Shown here: piece by piece, positions 25,395 through 37,343 of the stretch | Layout of the letters: each line of letters opens with the position of its first letter | Numbering within the stretch: the stretch's first letter is position 1 | Source: Inia geoffrensis | Lineage: Eukaryota > Chordata > Mammalia > Artiodactyla > Iniidae | Assembly: GCA_036417435.1 (NCBI GenBank) | Contig: CM070904.1 | Span: forward strand, 60,396,408-60,460,407 | DNA length: 64,000 nucleotides | Direction of reading: 5' to 3' | Program-made: the position numbers and the translations under genes | The notes under the pieces: generated by a model | What the model saw: the letters and a program-made list of their open reading frames with translations, nothing else | Told to the model about the DNA's origin: nothing | Database searches by the model: none

Positions 25395-28300
25395 AACTTT
25401 TACATGTAGCTGTCCAGTTGTCCCAGCACCACTTATTAAAGAGGCTGTCTTTTCTCCACTGTATGTTCTTGCCCCTTTCGTTGTAAATTAGGTGCCCATA
25501 TGTGCGTGGGTTTATCTCTGGGCACTCTATCCTGTACCATTGATCTATATTTCTGTTTTTGTGCCTGTACCATACTGTCTTGATTACTGTAGCTTTGTGG
25601 TATAGTTTGAAGTCAGGGAGCTTGATTCCTTCAAGTCCGTTTTTCTTTCTCAAGATTGCTTTGGCTATTCGGGGTCTTTTGTGTTTCCATACGAATTGTA
25701 AAATTTTTTGTTCTAATTCTGTGAAGAATGCCATTCGTAGTTTAATAGGGATTGCATTGAATCTGTAGATTGCTTTGGGTAGTATAGTAATTTTCACATT
25801 GTTGATTCTTTCAATCCAAGAAAATGGTATATCTCTCCATCTGTTTGAGTCCACCTTTGATTTCTTTCATCAGTATCTTATAGTTTTCTGAGTACAAGTC
25901 TTTCGACTCCTTAGGCAGGTTTATTCCTAGGTATTTTATTCTTTTTCCTTGCAATGGTAAATTGCAATGTTTCCTTAATTTCTGTTTCTGACTTTTTGCT
26001 GTTGGTGTATAGTGTATATGAATGCCAGAGATTTCTGTGCATTAATTTTGTATCCTGCAACCTTACCACATTCATTGATTACTTCTAGCAGTTTTCTGGT
26101 AGCATCTTTGGGATTTTCTATGTATAATATCATGTCATTGCCAAACTGCGACAATTTTACTTCTTCTTTTCCAATTTGTATTCCTTTTATTTCTTTTTCT
26201 TCTCTGATTGCTGTGGCTAGGACTTCCAAAACTATGTTGAATAAGAGGGGCAAGAGGGGATATCCTTGTCTTCTTCCTGATCTTAGTGGAAATGCTTTCA
26301 GTTTTTCATCATTGAGTATGATTCTTGCTGTGGGTTTGTCATATATGGCCTTTATTATGTTGACGTAGGTTCCCTCTATGCCCACTTTCTGGAGAGTTTT
26401 TATCATAAGTGGGTGTTGAATGTTGTCAAAAGCTTTTTCTGCATGTATTGAGACGATCATATGGTTTTTATTCCTTAATTTGTTAATGTGGCATATCACA
26501 CTGATTGACTTGCATGTATTGAAGAATCCTTGCATCCCTGGGATAAATCCCACTTGATCATGGTGTATGATCCTTTTAATGTGTTGTTGGATTCTGTTTG
26601 CTAGTATTTTGTTGAGGATTTTTGCATCTATGTTCAACAGTGATATTGGTCTGTAATTTTCTTTTTGTGTCATATCTTTTTCTTGTTTTGGTATCACGGT
26701 GATGGTGGCTTTGTAGAATAAATTTGGGAGTGTTTCTCCCTTTGCAGTTTTTTGGTAGAGTTTGAGAAGGATGGGGGTGTTAGCTCTTCTCTAAATGTTT
26801 GATAGAATTCACCTGAGAGGTAATCTGGTCCTGGACTTTTGGTTGTTGGAAAATTTTTAATTACGGTTTCAATTTCATTACTTGTGATACGTCTGTTTAT
26901 ATTTTCTAATTCTTCCTGGTTCAGTCTTGGAAAATTGTACTTTTCCAAGAATTTGTGCATTTCTGTGTGGTTATCCATTTTATTGGCATATAGTTGTTTG
27001 TGGTAGTCTTTTATAAGCCTTTGTATTTCTGCATTGTCAGTCATGATTTCTCCTTTTTCATTTCTAATTTTATTGATTTGCATCCTCTCCCTTTTTTTCT
27101 TGATGAGTCTGGCTACGGGTTTATCAATTTTATCTTCTCAAGGAACCGGCTTTTAGTTTTATTGATTTTTGCTATTGTTTTCTTTGTTTCTATTTCATTT
27201 ATTTCTGCTCTGATGTTTATGATTTCTTTCCTTCTACTGACTTTTGGTTTTCTTTGTTCTTCTTTCTCTAGTTGCTTTAAGTGTAGAGTGAGATTGTTTG
27301 AGATTGTTCTTGTTTCTTGAGATGAGATTGTATTGCTATAAACTTCCCTCTTAGAACTGCTTTTGCTGTATCCCATTGTTTTTGGGTCATCGTGTTTTCG
27401 TTGTCATTTGTTTCTATGTATTTTTTAATTTCTTCTTTGATTTCTCAGTGATCTCTTGGTTATTTAGAAGTGCACTGTTTAGCCTCCATGTATTTATGTT
27501 TTTTTAAGTTTTTTTCCTGTAACTGATTTCCAATCTCATACTGTTGTGGTCAGAAAAGATGCTTGATATGATTTCAATTTTTTTTAATTTTCTGAGGCTT
27601 GACTTGTGACCCAAGATGTGATCTATCCTGGAGAATGTTCCACATGCACTTGAGAAGAATGTGTATTCTGCCACTTTTGGGTGGAATGTTCTATAAATAT
27701 CAGTTACATATATCTGGTCTATTGCGTCATTTAAAGCTTGTGTTTCCTTATTTATTTTCTGTTTGGAGGATCTGTCCCTTGGTGTAAGTGGGGTGTTAAA
27801 TTCCCCTACTATTATTGTGTTACTGACGATTTCTCCTTTCATGGTTGTTAGCAGTTGTCTTATGTGTTGAGGTGCTCCTATGTTGGGTGCATATATATTT
27901 ATAACTGTTATATCTTCTTCTTGGATTGATCCCTTGATCATTATGTAGTGTCCGTCCTTGTTTCTTCTAACATTCTTTATTTTAAAGTCTATTTTATCTG
28001 ATATGAGTATTGCTACTCCAGCTTTCATTTTTTCTTTTTTCTTTTTCTTTTTTTTTTGCGGTACGCAGGCCTCTCACTGTTGTGGCCTCTCCCGTTGTGG
28101 AGCACAGGCTCCGGATGCACAGGCTCAGCGGCCATGGCTCACGGACCCAGCCGCTTCATGGCATGTGGGATCTTCCCGGACCGGGGCACGAACCTGTGTC
28201 CCCTGCATCGGCAGGTGGACTCTCAACCACTGTGCCACCAGGGAAGCTCCTCCAGCTTTCTTTTGATTTCCAGTTGCATGGAATAGCTTTTTCCATCCCT

Positions 28301-28464
28301 TCACTTTCAGTCTGTATGTGTCCCTAGGTCTGAAGTGGGCTTCTTGTAGACAGCATATATATGGGACTTGTTTTTGTATTCATTCAGCCAGTCTATTTCT
28401 TTTGGTGGGGTATTTAATGTTTTACATTCAAGGTTATTATCGATATGTATGTTCCTATTACCAT
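25395..28464 (-). pseudogene. L1-B ORF2 remnant (RT motif lost)
   Basis: The ORF2 start codon corresponds to 28462-28464. Pieces on the minus strand are 27504-28028 (endonuclease, with YTFFSSACGTFSRIDHILGH and SDHNSMRLE), 27113-27376, 26694-27083 (N-terminal RT), 25975-26697 (RT core with QKVGIEGTY) and 25395-25854. The catalytic motif reads FGND instead of FADD (26131-26148), so both the Ala and the first catalytic Asp are changed. Frameshifts, a SINE and the 3' truncation also disable it. Confidence 0.92.
28027..28249 (-). repeat. CHR SINE, short form, nested in L1-B
   Basis: A T-rich tail is followed by 'gcggtacgcaggcctctcac' and ends at 'ccaccagggaagct'. An 11-bp duplication ctccagctttc flanks it at 28016-28026 and 28250-28260, splitting the endonuclease domain of L1-B. 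Confidence 0.95.
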
Positions 28465-28522
28465 TTTCTTAATTGTTTTGGGTTTGTTTTTGCGGGTCTT
28501 TTTCTTCTCTTGTGTTTCCTGC

Positions 28523-29385
28523 TTAAAGAAGTTTCTTTAGCATTTGTTGTAATGCTGGTTTGGTGGTGCTGAATTCTCTTACCTTTTGCTTGTCTGAAAA
28601 GCTTTTGACTCCTCCATCAAATCTGAATGAGATCCTTGCTGGGTAGAGTAATCTTTGTTGTAGGCTTTTCTCTTTCATCACTTTAAGTATATCCTGCCAC
28701 TCCCTCCTGGCCTGCAGAGTTTCTGCTGAAAAATCAGCTGATAATCTTATGGGGATTCTTTTATATGTTATTTTTTGTTTTTCCCTTGCTGCTTTTAATA
28801 TTTTTTCTTTGAATTTAATTTTTGATAGTTTGATTAATATGTGTTTTGGTGTATTTTTCCTAGGGTTTATCCTGTATGGGACTCTCTGTGCTTCCTGGAC
28901 TTGGGTGACTATTTCCTTTTCCATGTTAAGGAAGTTTTCAACTATAATCTCTTCACATATTTTCTCAGACCCTTTCTATTTCTCTTCTTCTTCTGGGACC
29001 CCTATAATTCGAATGTTGGTGCATTTAGTGTTGTCCCAGAGGTCTCTGAGACTGTCTTCTTTTCATTCTTTTTTCTGTATTCTGCTCCTCAGCAGTTATT
29101 TCCACCATTTTGTCTTCCAGCTCACTTATTCCTTCTTCTGCCTCAATTATTCTGTTATTCATTCCTTCTAGTGTATTTTTCATTTTAGTTACTGTGTTGT
29201 TCATCTCTGTTTGTTCTTTAGTTCTTGTAGATCTTTGTTAAATATTTCTTGCATTTTTTCAGTCCGTGCCTCCATTCTGTTTCCAAGATTCTGGATCATC
29301 TTAACTATCATTACTCTGAATTCTTTTTCAAGTAGATTGCCTATTTCATCTTCATTTATTTAGTCTTGTAGGTTTTTACCTTGTT
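28523..29385 (-). pseudogene. L1-B ORF1 remnant
   Basis: Frame 28523-28924 encodes the ORF1p C-terminal part (PYRINPRKNTPKHILIKLSK, then TLQARREWQDILKVMKEK) and ends at the ORF1 stop. The N-terminal part up to about 29385 is present but broken by stops and shifts. Confidence 0.88.
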
Positions 29386-29760
29386 CCTCCATCTGCGACA
29401 TATTTTTTTGCCATCTTTTTTTTTATGAGTGGGATTGTGTTCCTCTCTTTCTGGTTGTTTGGCCTGAGGCTTCCAACACTGGGGTTTGTACGCTATTGTG
29501 TACAGCTGGGTCTTGGTGCTGAGATGAGGAACTCCGTGAGACCTCACTCTGATGAATATTCCCTGGGGTCTGAGGTTCTCTGTTAGTCCAGTGGTTGAGA
29601 CTTGGAGCTCCCACCACAGAAGCTTCCACCTGACCCTAGGCTCGTGAACTACGATCCTACCAGCCACCGGTTCACTTTGGGGTTCCTCCTGTCTCCTTGG
29701 GTGTCAGAGTCCCCCACCAGTGGCCAGCAGGCACCCTAGTTGCCAATAATAACTTCTTAG
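29386..29760 (-). repeat. L1-B 5' UTR (approximate extent)
   Basis: Sequence between the ORF1 start and the older flank reads on the minus strand as a CpG-poor L1 leader ('ccagggaatattcatcagag', 'gaggaacacaatcccactca'). The 103-codon minus frame at 29356-29667 overlaps it and is by chance. Confidence 0.65.
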
Positions 29761-29789
29761 AGAGCTAAGAAAACTTCTTACAGATCAAA

Positions 29790-32570
29790 AGAAATTAGTG
29801 GGTGAAGTGAAGATTTCCTTTGGGGAATTTGGAAAGCTACTCAAAATCAATTCATTTTTGAAAAACTGAGAGGTAAGCATTTTGGGGGCATTCACTCACG
29901 GGGGGGGGGGAAGAGCAAAACTTTGAAAAGATAATGGAGGAAACATAGATTTTGAAGGGCTGTACCAGTGCAAGCCTGCTCTGGTCCTGCGGGCACGTGA
30001 CTAGAAGCAGCTATAGATCCTTAGGGCTGGAGGAACAGAGAATGGAGCCTAGCTTTCACCAAGAGTGGAGATCTGAGTGAAACATCCTCTGTTAAGGGCT
30101 GGGATCCTGGATATTCTGAGTGACTCAAAAATCTTCAAGCCTCAGTCCTGGGCTTTGAATGCTTTCAGGTATATGGTAGAAGGATGCAGCATGTTTTCTA
30201 GAAGCGAATAATATCACTTAGGCATCAAATTATTTCTATCAGCATTTTAAATTCAATATCTAGTAAATATCCAGCTGAGGGAGGAAGAGCAGTGCTTTGG
30301 AAAGATCATAGAGAAAACATGGGTTTTGAAGGGCTACAGCAGTGGGACCCTGCTTGAGCAAGGACTGGCAAAATGAAAAGACATCTGAAATTCTGCAAAA
30401 ATCATCAGAAGCAGACTGTAACTTACTATGTTTATAAGGATAAAAGCTGAGCTTAAAATTTTAAGCTCTATGAATTTATCTATGAACATCTATGAGCTAT
30501 TAACATCAACATTACAGATTTTGAAAAAGGAGCAAATAGAAATCCTAGAACCGAAAACCAGAATAACCAAACAAGAATTCAGTGGTGGATGTAATTGCAG
30601 ATTTGTAATAGCCGAAAAAAAATGATAACCCAGAAGATAGGTCAGAAGCAACTATCCAGAATAAAATACAGAATATAAAATAGAAGGGATATATAGGCAA
30701 GAAGGCAACAATAGAAACAGAAAAAGCATTTAATAATAATCATTTATTTATATGTACATATATGTGCATATACATACACATACATACTACACTTCTAGCA
30801 AACTAGGAATAGCAGAGAACTTCCTTAATCTGAAAGCTTTCTCTATGAGATCAGGAATAAGACAAAGGATGGCCCTTATCAACACTTCTATTCAATAGTG
30901 TATTAGAGATCCTAGCCAGTGCAGTAAGTCAAGAAAAATAAACACAAGGTATAAGCAATGAAAAAGAAGCAGCAAAATTGTCATCTGTAAATAATACTAT
31001 TTTATACATAGACAACCTAACATAGCATAGAGATAATGTATTAGAATTAATAACACTTAATAGATTAATATTAGAATACTATATAGTTAATATAAATTAT
31101 AGTGTTATGTTCTAGCAATAAATATTAGATATAATATTTTTAAAGATACCATTTTCAATAGCATCAAAAACACCAAGTACCTAGAAATAAATCTAGCAAA
31201 GTATACATAGGATCTCTGCAAAGAAACTATAAAACTTTATAAAAGAAATTAAAATTAGAGAAGACCTAAGTAATTTAAAACATACACCATGTTCCTTATT
31301 TTGTAAAGATCTCCATTAACGCCAAATTTATCTATATATTCATTCCAATCTTAAACAACCCTCAACAGGACTATGGCAATATTTTAAAATGTATATGGCA
31401 GTGCAAAGGTCCAAGAATTACTAAGACATTTATGAAGAAGAAGAACAAGGTAGGAAGGATTACTCTATCATGAATCAACACTTATTTATAAAGCAATAGT
31501 AACTAAGGCCAGCATATTATTGGCCCATGCATTTCACACAGACAGATGAAACAGAATAGAGGGTATAGCAACAGATCTATACATTTACAGACACTTGGCT
31601 TATGACACAGATGGAACTGAAAACAGTGGAAAAGAACAGACCTTATAATAAAAGGTGCTGGAATAACTGAATATCCTTATGGTAAAAAATAAAATTGAGC
31701 CTTTAATTCATGCTATTAAAAAAAATCCAGGTGGATCATAGACCTAAGTATCAGAGGTAAAATAATAAAAGCTTTAGAAGGTTAAAAGGAAAATATATTG
31801 TATTTATGACTTTAGTAGGAAAGTATTTCTTACACAAAATACAAACACACTAACCATAAAATAAAAGACTGATAAATTCATTATTTAAAAACTTAAAACT
31901 TTTATCAATAATGGAAAGGTACTTCTAAGAGAGTAAAAATGATACCTACAGAGTGGGAAAACATACCGGAAACTCATCTAACCCATAGTGAACTTATATC
32001 CAATATATTTAATGAACAAGTACAAATTGATAAGAAAAAGAAAGACAACCCAATAGAAAAAAAAAAAAAAGGACAAATAATCTGAACAGGCAATTTCACA
32101 AAGAAGAAATTCAATAGCCAATAAAAGTGTTAAAAGGCCCTCAGCCTCATTAGAAATCAAAGAACTACAAATGAAAACTACCACAAAATACCACTTCACA
32201 TCCACCAGATTGGCTAAAATAAAAACATATGAGAATACAAGCATTAGCAAGGATGTGGAACAATGGGAACTTGTATACATAGTTGGTGTAACTAACATAG
32301 TTGGTGTAACACAACCCCTTTGGGGAAAAGTATGGTTATATCTTGCAAAGTTGTAAATACACATACTCTATGGCCCAGCAATCCACTCGTAGTTGTAGAT
32401 CCTACAGAACTGTGGTACCAGGGGACATTTGTGAAAATGTTCATAACAACACTGTCCCTAAAAACTCTAGTATGCGGATAACCCAAGTGTTCATCAATAG
32501 CAAAACAGATCAATAAATTGTAATATACTACAGTCACACACAATACAATAATATACTATTTGATTCCATT
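29790..32570 (+). repeat. Old L1M element, internally deleted
   Basis: The left part (29890-30370) holds two diverged copies of a roughly 65-bp block about 375 bases apart ('gattttgaagggctgtacca' / 'ggttttgaagggctacagca'), as in old L1 5' UTRs. An ORF1-like frame at 30428-30625 (LEPKTRITKQEF) follows. ORF2 RT-like sequence appears from about 30840 ('cacttctattcaatagtgta', 'tatacatagacaacctaa') and C-terminal ORF2 sequence runs to about 32570. Many stops; ancient and inactive. Confidence 0.8.
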
Positions 32571-32689
32571 CACAAAAGTTCAAACACAGGCAAAACTAAC
32601 TTGTATTGCTCTGGGATGCATATCAAATAATAAAACCACGGAGATGATTATGGCAAAAATTTGGTTATATAATTCTGAAGATGAGGGGT

Positions 32690-32950
32690 TGCGGCTACAG
32701 CAAATAGAGCCTGAGGGGGAAACTGTGAGGAGAGACTGAAAGAAAGGAGCTAAGGGAAGAACATGGGTGGGGACTGGGGTGAGGTTGAAGTCTCGGGGAG
32801 GAGGGGGCAAAGAAGGATTACATGCCAGGGGGTGGGCCTGAGGGGACGTGTGAGATGCAGGTATGGAGGTTGAGGTGAGTCACTGGAGAAAGGGAGCTGA
32901 GGCCTGGCAGCAGCTGAGGAGAGGATGAACTGGTGGCACCTAAACAAGCT
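32690..32950 (+). other. G-rich segment with potential G-quadruplex runs
   Basis: Clusters of G3-G5 runs occur here: 'gggtggggactggggtgagg', 'tcggggaggagggggc' and 'cagggggtgggcctgagggg'. No gene is seen. The minus-strand frames here are compositional artefacts. Confidence 0.7.
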
Positions 32951-33039
32951 GGGGAAGAAAGGAGGCTGGCAGCTGGGAAGAACTGGGCACAGAGCATGCT
33001 CTGCCAGGCAGTACAGGCTGTCATTATATATTAGCATTC

Positions 33040-33308
33040 AGTACATTATCTCTAGCCTGGCCAACAGCAAAAGCCTCCAAACGGGTCTGCCAGCTTCTTC
33101 CCTTGCCCCTTTAATCTATTCTCAAACCAATAGTCAGAGGGATTCTGTTCAACTGTTTAAGTCAGATCATGTCATTCCTTGCTCACTCCAACCACACTAT
33201 TCTAATTTCTGTTCTCAAATGCAATAGGCAGGACCTTTGTACTTGCTGCTCCTTTGCCTAAATTTACCTGTTACCTTTCCTCTAGATACATAGCTTGCTC
33301 TCTCATCT
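33040..33308 (+). repeat. L2 fragment (left of the LTR)
   Basis: 'aagtcagatcatgtcattcc' and 'gacctttgtacttgctgctc' are typical of L2. It stops at 'tctctcatct' where the LTR begins. Confidence 0.85.
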
Positions 33309-33750
33309 TGAAATAGGGAAGAACCTTTGTATTCTATTACAAGTTAATCACTAAAGGGATGTTGCCTATTAGCTTAAATTGTATATAATGGCTCATCTCT
33401 GGGAACCCTGCCTCCCAGCTCACAAGCATTAAGCTAATATACCTTTGCTTAGCTCACACGGAACATCCTGACCAGACCCACCAGTGAACGACTGCAGGGA
33501 GGAAGAAATTAACACATCCCCTCCGGAGGCTGATAGGAACGACGAAGTGTTTGACTTTACTCCCTCCCCTTTTAGTATAAAAGGAGCCTGAATTCTAACT
33601 CAGGCAATATGGTTCTTTGGGACACTAGTGCACCATCTCCTTGGTCTGCTGGCTTTCTGAATAAAGTCACTATTCCTTGCCCCAACAAATCGTCTCTCGA
33701 TTTATTAGTCCATCCTGTGGATTGGTAAAAACCTCTTGGACTCAGTAAAA
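33309..33750 (+). repeat. Solo LTR of an endogenous retrovirus (class I-like)
   Basis: A 442-bp block starts with TG, has a TATA box (agtataaaagga near 33573) and a poly(A) signal (gaataaagtcac near 33659). It is inserted cleanly into an L2. The 4-bp sequence atct occurs on both sides (33305-33308 and 33751-33754), and removing the block restores continuous L2. A 4-bp duplication fits class I elements. The 3' end reads 'cagtaaaa' instead of the usual CA, so the terminus is mutated or mis-set by a few bases. No internal viral genes are present. Confidence 0.82.
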
Positions 33751-33754
33751 ATCT

Positions 33755-34088
33755 CTTTCAAGTTTTTACTCAATTGTCACCTTCTCCTTAAGGCTTCCAG
33801 AGATAGTCTATCTAAATTTTAACTACTTCTCACCTGCCTTTTTATTCTTTTCTTTCCTTAATATTTTTCTCACTAGTACCTATCACTCTCTTGCACTATA
33901 TATTTCACTTATTTATCTTGTTAGTCATCCTAACTTCCATTAGAATAGAAGCACCGTAAGGGGTGGGATTTAGGGGTCTTTTTCATGTTTGACTCCCAAG
34001 TACTTAGAAAAATGTCAGTATATACTCAGCACTCACTAAATATTTATTGAATGAATGAATGAATGAACATAAGAATGAATGAATGAAC
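33755..34088 (+). repeat. L2 3' end (right of the LTR)
   Basis: L2 continues with 'ctttcaagtttttactcaat', 'gtcaccttctccttaagg' and 'agaatagaagcaccgtaagg'. It ends in GAAT repeats (34047-34086). Confidence 0.85.
34047..34088 (+). repeat. (GAAT)n tract at the L2 terminus
   Basis: Repeated tgaa/gaat units, interrupted once by 'cataag'; an expansion of the normal L2 3' end. Confidence 0.85.
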
Positions 34089-34109
34089 CCATCCATCCAA
34101 TAATGAACG

Positions 34110-34870
34110 CTAGAAACCTGGGTACCTTTGGCTCTTTCTTCTCCCTCACCCAGTTCTGTCTCTCTAACTTTCTAAATATCCCTCTACCCTTTCCTCTCCA
34201 TCTCTATTACTATCCAGTTCAGATCACTATTATCTTTCACCCAGACTATGGCAACAGATGTCTAACTTCTCTCCCTTCCTCTAGCCCTGTCCCCATAAAA
34301 TCCATCTTCCCCTGCGATCAGACTGATCTTCTTAAAATATGTCGGTTTACTACTGAAACCCTTTGATGGCTCTTCATCACACACATTGATTAAAACTCCA
34401 GCTCCCTGACATGGCATGCAAGGTCCTGCAAAATCTAGCTCACACCTTCCCGTCTCGCCTCCTCTCATTACTCCCTGACCCACAATGTATGAAGAGGAAA
34501 CATCAAACTGCTTTTGTGCCCTGACAGGTTGTTCCTTATCTGTGGGAGACTGGCTCATACATCCCACATCTGGAATGTACTCCCACTTCTCATTTGACCA
34601 AGCTGACAGATACCATCCTTTAGGATTTAATTCAAATCATTGCCTCTCCCAGTGCTCACTACTGCTGCTTCTATGTACCCTCCTCTCTGCTCCCATAATT
34701 TTCACACACATCTCTCCTGTGGCACTTACCATACTCCATAATAACTATATATCTCTTCTACTGGAATCTGAGATCCTTGAGGGCACTTTATTCATCTCTG
34801 TATGCCTAGTGCCTATCGCAGTGCCTGACATGAGACAGGTGCTCAAAAAATCTTTGGTGATTGAGTAAAA
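34110..34870 (+). repeat. L2 element, long 3' segment
   Basis: 'cacccagactatggcaacag', 'gcgatcagactgatcttctt', 'atggctcttcatcacacaca', 'gagatccttgagggcacttt' and 'gacaggtgctcaaaaaatct' follow L2 order. A second L2 copy lies directly beside the first. The open frames here are by chance. Confidence 0.85.
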
Positions 34871-36985
34871 GAATGAATTATGCTATATATAAAGAAAAAT
34901 AATTTTTATAATAATCACTAAATAAATTAGAAACATGCAACTTGTGTCACTTTCAAATACTCAGGCATTCAACATATGTCTTTTACAAATTCCATCTTTT
35001 GTGACAGCAAAAAAAATAGGCACAGAGCCCAGAAGAATCACATTTAACATGTCTCTTATGGTTCTTTCATGCCCCGAAATTTGACTCCCTTTATTACAAA
35101 TGCCTCAGGCACCAACAGATCATTTTTCTCATTTTTTGTTCAACTTTATCCCTTCACTAGTCTGCCTCTCTCACCCACAATAAAGAACTTCCAGCAAGCC
35201 ACCATAACCAAATGTAATATTCATTATAATGAGACAATATAGGAGAAATTCAATACACCTTATTTTAGACATTTATAAAATGGGGATTTTCTCAGGTAGT
35301 CTACAGTGAAAATACTCTAATGGGAATTCACTGGGTCAAAATCGGCCTGGTAACAAGTGTTAAGTGGTCATTGTATTAAGAGCACTAATGCTTCACTAGG
35401 TAGAAATGTACATAAATACCACATATATCAATAATTAATATATTTAATTTCTCTATTATCACCCAGAGAGTTCTATGAAAATACACGGCACATCAAAAAG
35501 ATGACCTCATCTGTCCATTTCTAACCTGTCAATCCTAAACTTGAAATTCTTTGATAAAAGATTTCCTGGGTTATCTGGAGCTAAGAGCAAGGAATCAGGA
35601 CTAGAGTTTTTCTACCCAATTATCCTCTCACTCACTGCTTAAGGTTTCCCCAGTCAAACAAAACCAAGGTGAAAGGGCAAACTACAAAAAGCAAATCTGC
35701 CCTCTGAGCTTCTAGTTGGAGAAAAGTATATATAGAAACCAGAATGAGCTCTGGTGTGATGAAAACTATGGGGATGGCCTCAAACAGACTTAGATGAGTT
35801 AACACCATGAATTTATTTTAAAATGCAAACTTTCTTAAACCATGAGGAACATCAAAGCCATATGCAAACAATTTGAAATACAAGTAGATTATGAGAGAAC
35901 ATAAATGAGTACACAAGATTCTTCCTATAGTACTTTTTAAAAAATGAAATAAATTTCATACAAATACAACTTATTCAATGGTATATGAAGACAATACTGG
36001 TGTTTATTGAGTATCTATTATGGATTATAACTGGTGTTAGGCATTATGATACAAAGATGAATAAAAACAGACCCTTCTCTTCATATGTTTAGAGTCTGGC
36101 AATAGACATATAAACAAACACTTACCTCAGATGTAATAAATGTAATACGGGAGGTAAGCACAGCGAGAACAATGTGGGGAGGGGCAAAAGAGAACATTTA
36201 CCTATTGCATTATATGTAAAAATCAGATCTCTAGAGAACGTTACACTGTTAATATGTTATATATAATGTAAAAGGAGCCAATACACCTTATATTTCTCTA
36301 CAGACTAGGTTATGCCATATGAAAGTGCTGATATTTAGCCATTTCTCACACACAGAAACAGTAATTTGACATGTTTTAACCTATGAATTTCAAAGAAAAG
36401 TTTCACTTATTTATTCCACATGTATTTGGTCATCAGGTAGCAAGTGCAGGTAGAAGAGAACGGTGAGGAGAAAGAGTAGCCGCACCAACGGGGACTAAGG
36501 ACTATGGCTACCATTTAACCAAATCGTTTTGGCCCTGAAATTTCCCCTAAAGAGTGCCATAGACTCAACCCTCCAAGAGAGCTGTGCAGCTCAAAGGTCC
36601 TTGTTTGTTCTTACAGAAAACAGGCCATAGAGACCCTCTGTGAGAATGCCTAAAGCAGAGGTAGAGTCTTAGGGAGACAGGGACCCCAAATCCCATGCTG
36701 GTAACTCACAGCCATACTCTGCTAATTGTCCCTCTTATTTATTCTCCTCTTCTTCCATAGTAATGACCTCTTAATTTTGTCTGGATATCAACCACCTAAA
36801 ATAGACTACACTGTTCAGCATGTTGCCAGGTATGACAGGTATGAGAAAGTGCTAGTTCATGGGAGGCTAAGTGGACCAGACTGTGCAATTTCTGGAAAAT
36901 AAACTTGAAGGGCAGTCATGAAGCATTCTCATTCCCTTCTTCCGGCTAACTGGGGAAGTCCCTCCTTCCCCAGTACCTATAGTTT
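34870..36985. other. Mostly unassigned intronic sequence
   Basis: Apart from the antisense L2 tail at 35995-36190 I recognise nothing. There is no convincing coding or RNA signal. Confidence 0.5.
35995..36190 (-). repeat. L2 3' end (antisense)
   Basis: 'tgtttattgagtatctatta' is the reverse complement of an L2 tail. 'gatacaaagatgaataaaaa' and 'taaacaaacacttacc' continue the same order. Confidence 0.65.
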
Positions 36986-37343
36986 TGTCTTTGCGAGAAG
37001 ACCCTATGAATGAAATCATATAGTATGTAGCCTTTTGTGTCTGGCATTTTTCACTTAGGATAATACCTTTGAGATTTGTCCGTGTTGTTGTACATGTCAG
37101 TAGTTTGTAACTTTTTTTGCTAAGTAATAATCCATTGTATGGAAGTATCATAGTTTGCTCATTCATCCCCCAGTTGAGGGCATTTGGGTTACTTCCAGTT
37201 TTAGCAATTACAAATAAAGTTGCTATACATGTTCACTTACAGGTTTTTGTGTGAGCATAAGTTTTCATTTTAATGAGTAAACATCTAGAATTGGATTGTT
37301 GCTTCATGTAGTATGTGTATGTTTATTAATATAAGAAATTGCA
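36985..37343 (-). repeat. Old antisense L1 (part 1, split by L1-C)
   Basis: Complement of an L1 ORF2 C-terminal region: 'acttaggataataccttt', 'gtccgtgttgttgtacatgt', 'gggcatttgggttacttcca'. It ends at 'aagaaattgca' and resumes at 44208. Confidence 0.88.

Larger units (their letters stand above)
25394..29760 (-). mobile_element. L1-B: 3'-truncated L1 in inverted orientation, inactive
   Basis: Reading leftwards there is a 5' UTR (about 29386-29760), ORF1, ORF2 and then an abrupt stop inside ORF2 at the codons for TATCK. The last ORF2 segment and the 3' UTR are missing. Its 5' UTR does not resemble those of L1-A and L1-C, so it is a different and probably older subfamily. It is in the sense orientation of CCDC148. 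A short-form CHR SINE (28027-28249) is nested in ORF2. Confidence 0.93.

Noticed and set aside
25395..29760. L1-A and L1-B as one L1 with a twin-priming 5' inversion
   Set aside because: Both copies contain their own 5' UTR, ORF1 and much of ORF2, and the 5' UTRs belong to different subfamilies. A single inverted insertion cannot give that.
32690..33037. Serine/proline-rich minus-strand frames as a gene
   Set aside because: They reflect the G-rich plus strand; overlapping frames in different phases have the same composition bias and no domain.
33301..33780. Possible complete provirus around the LTR
   Set aside because: Only one LTR is present and L2 resumes immediately on both sides, so it is a solo LTR without internal genes.
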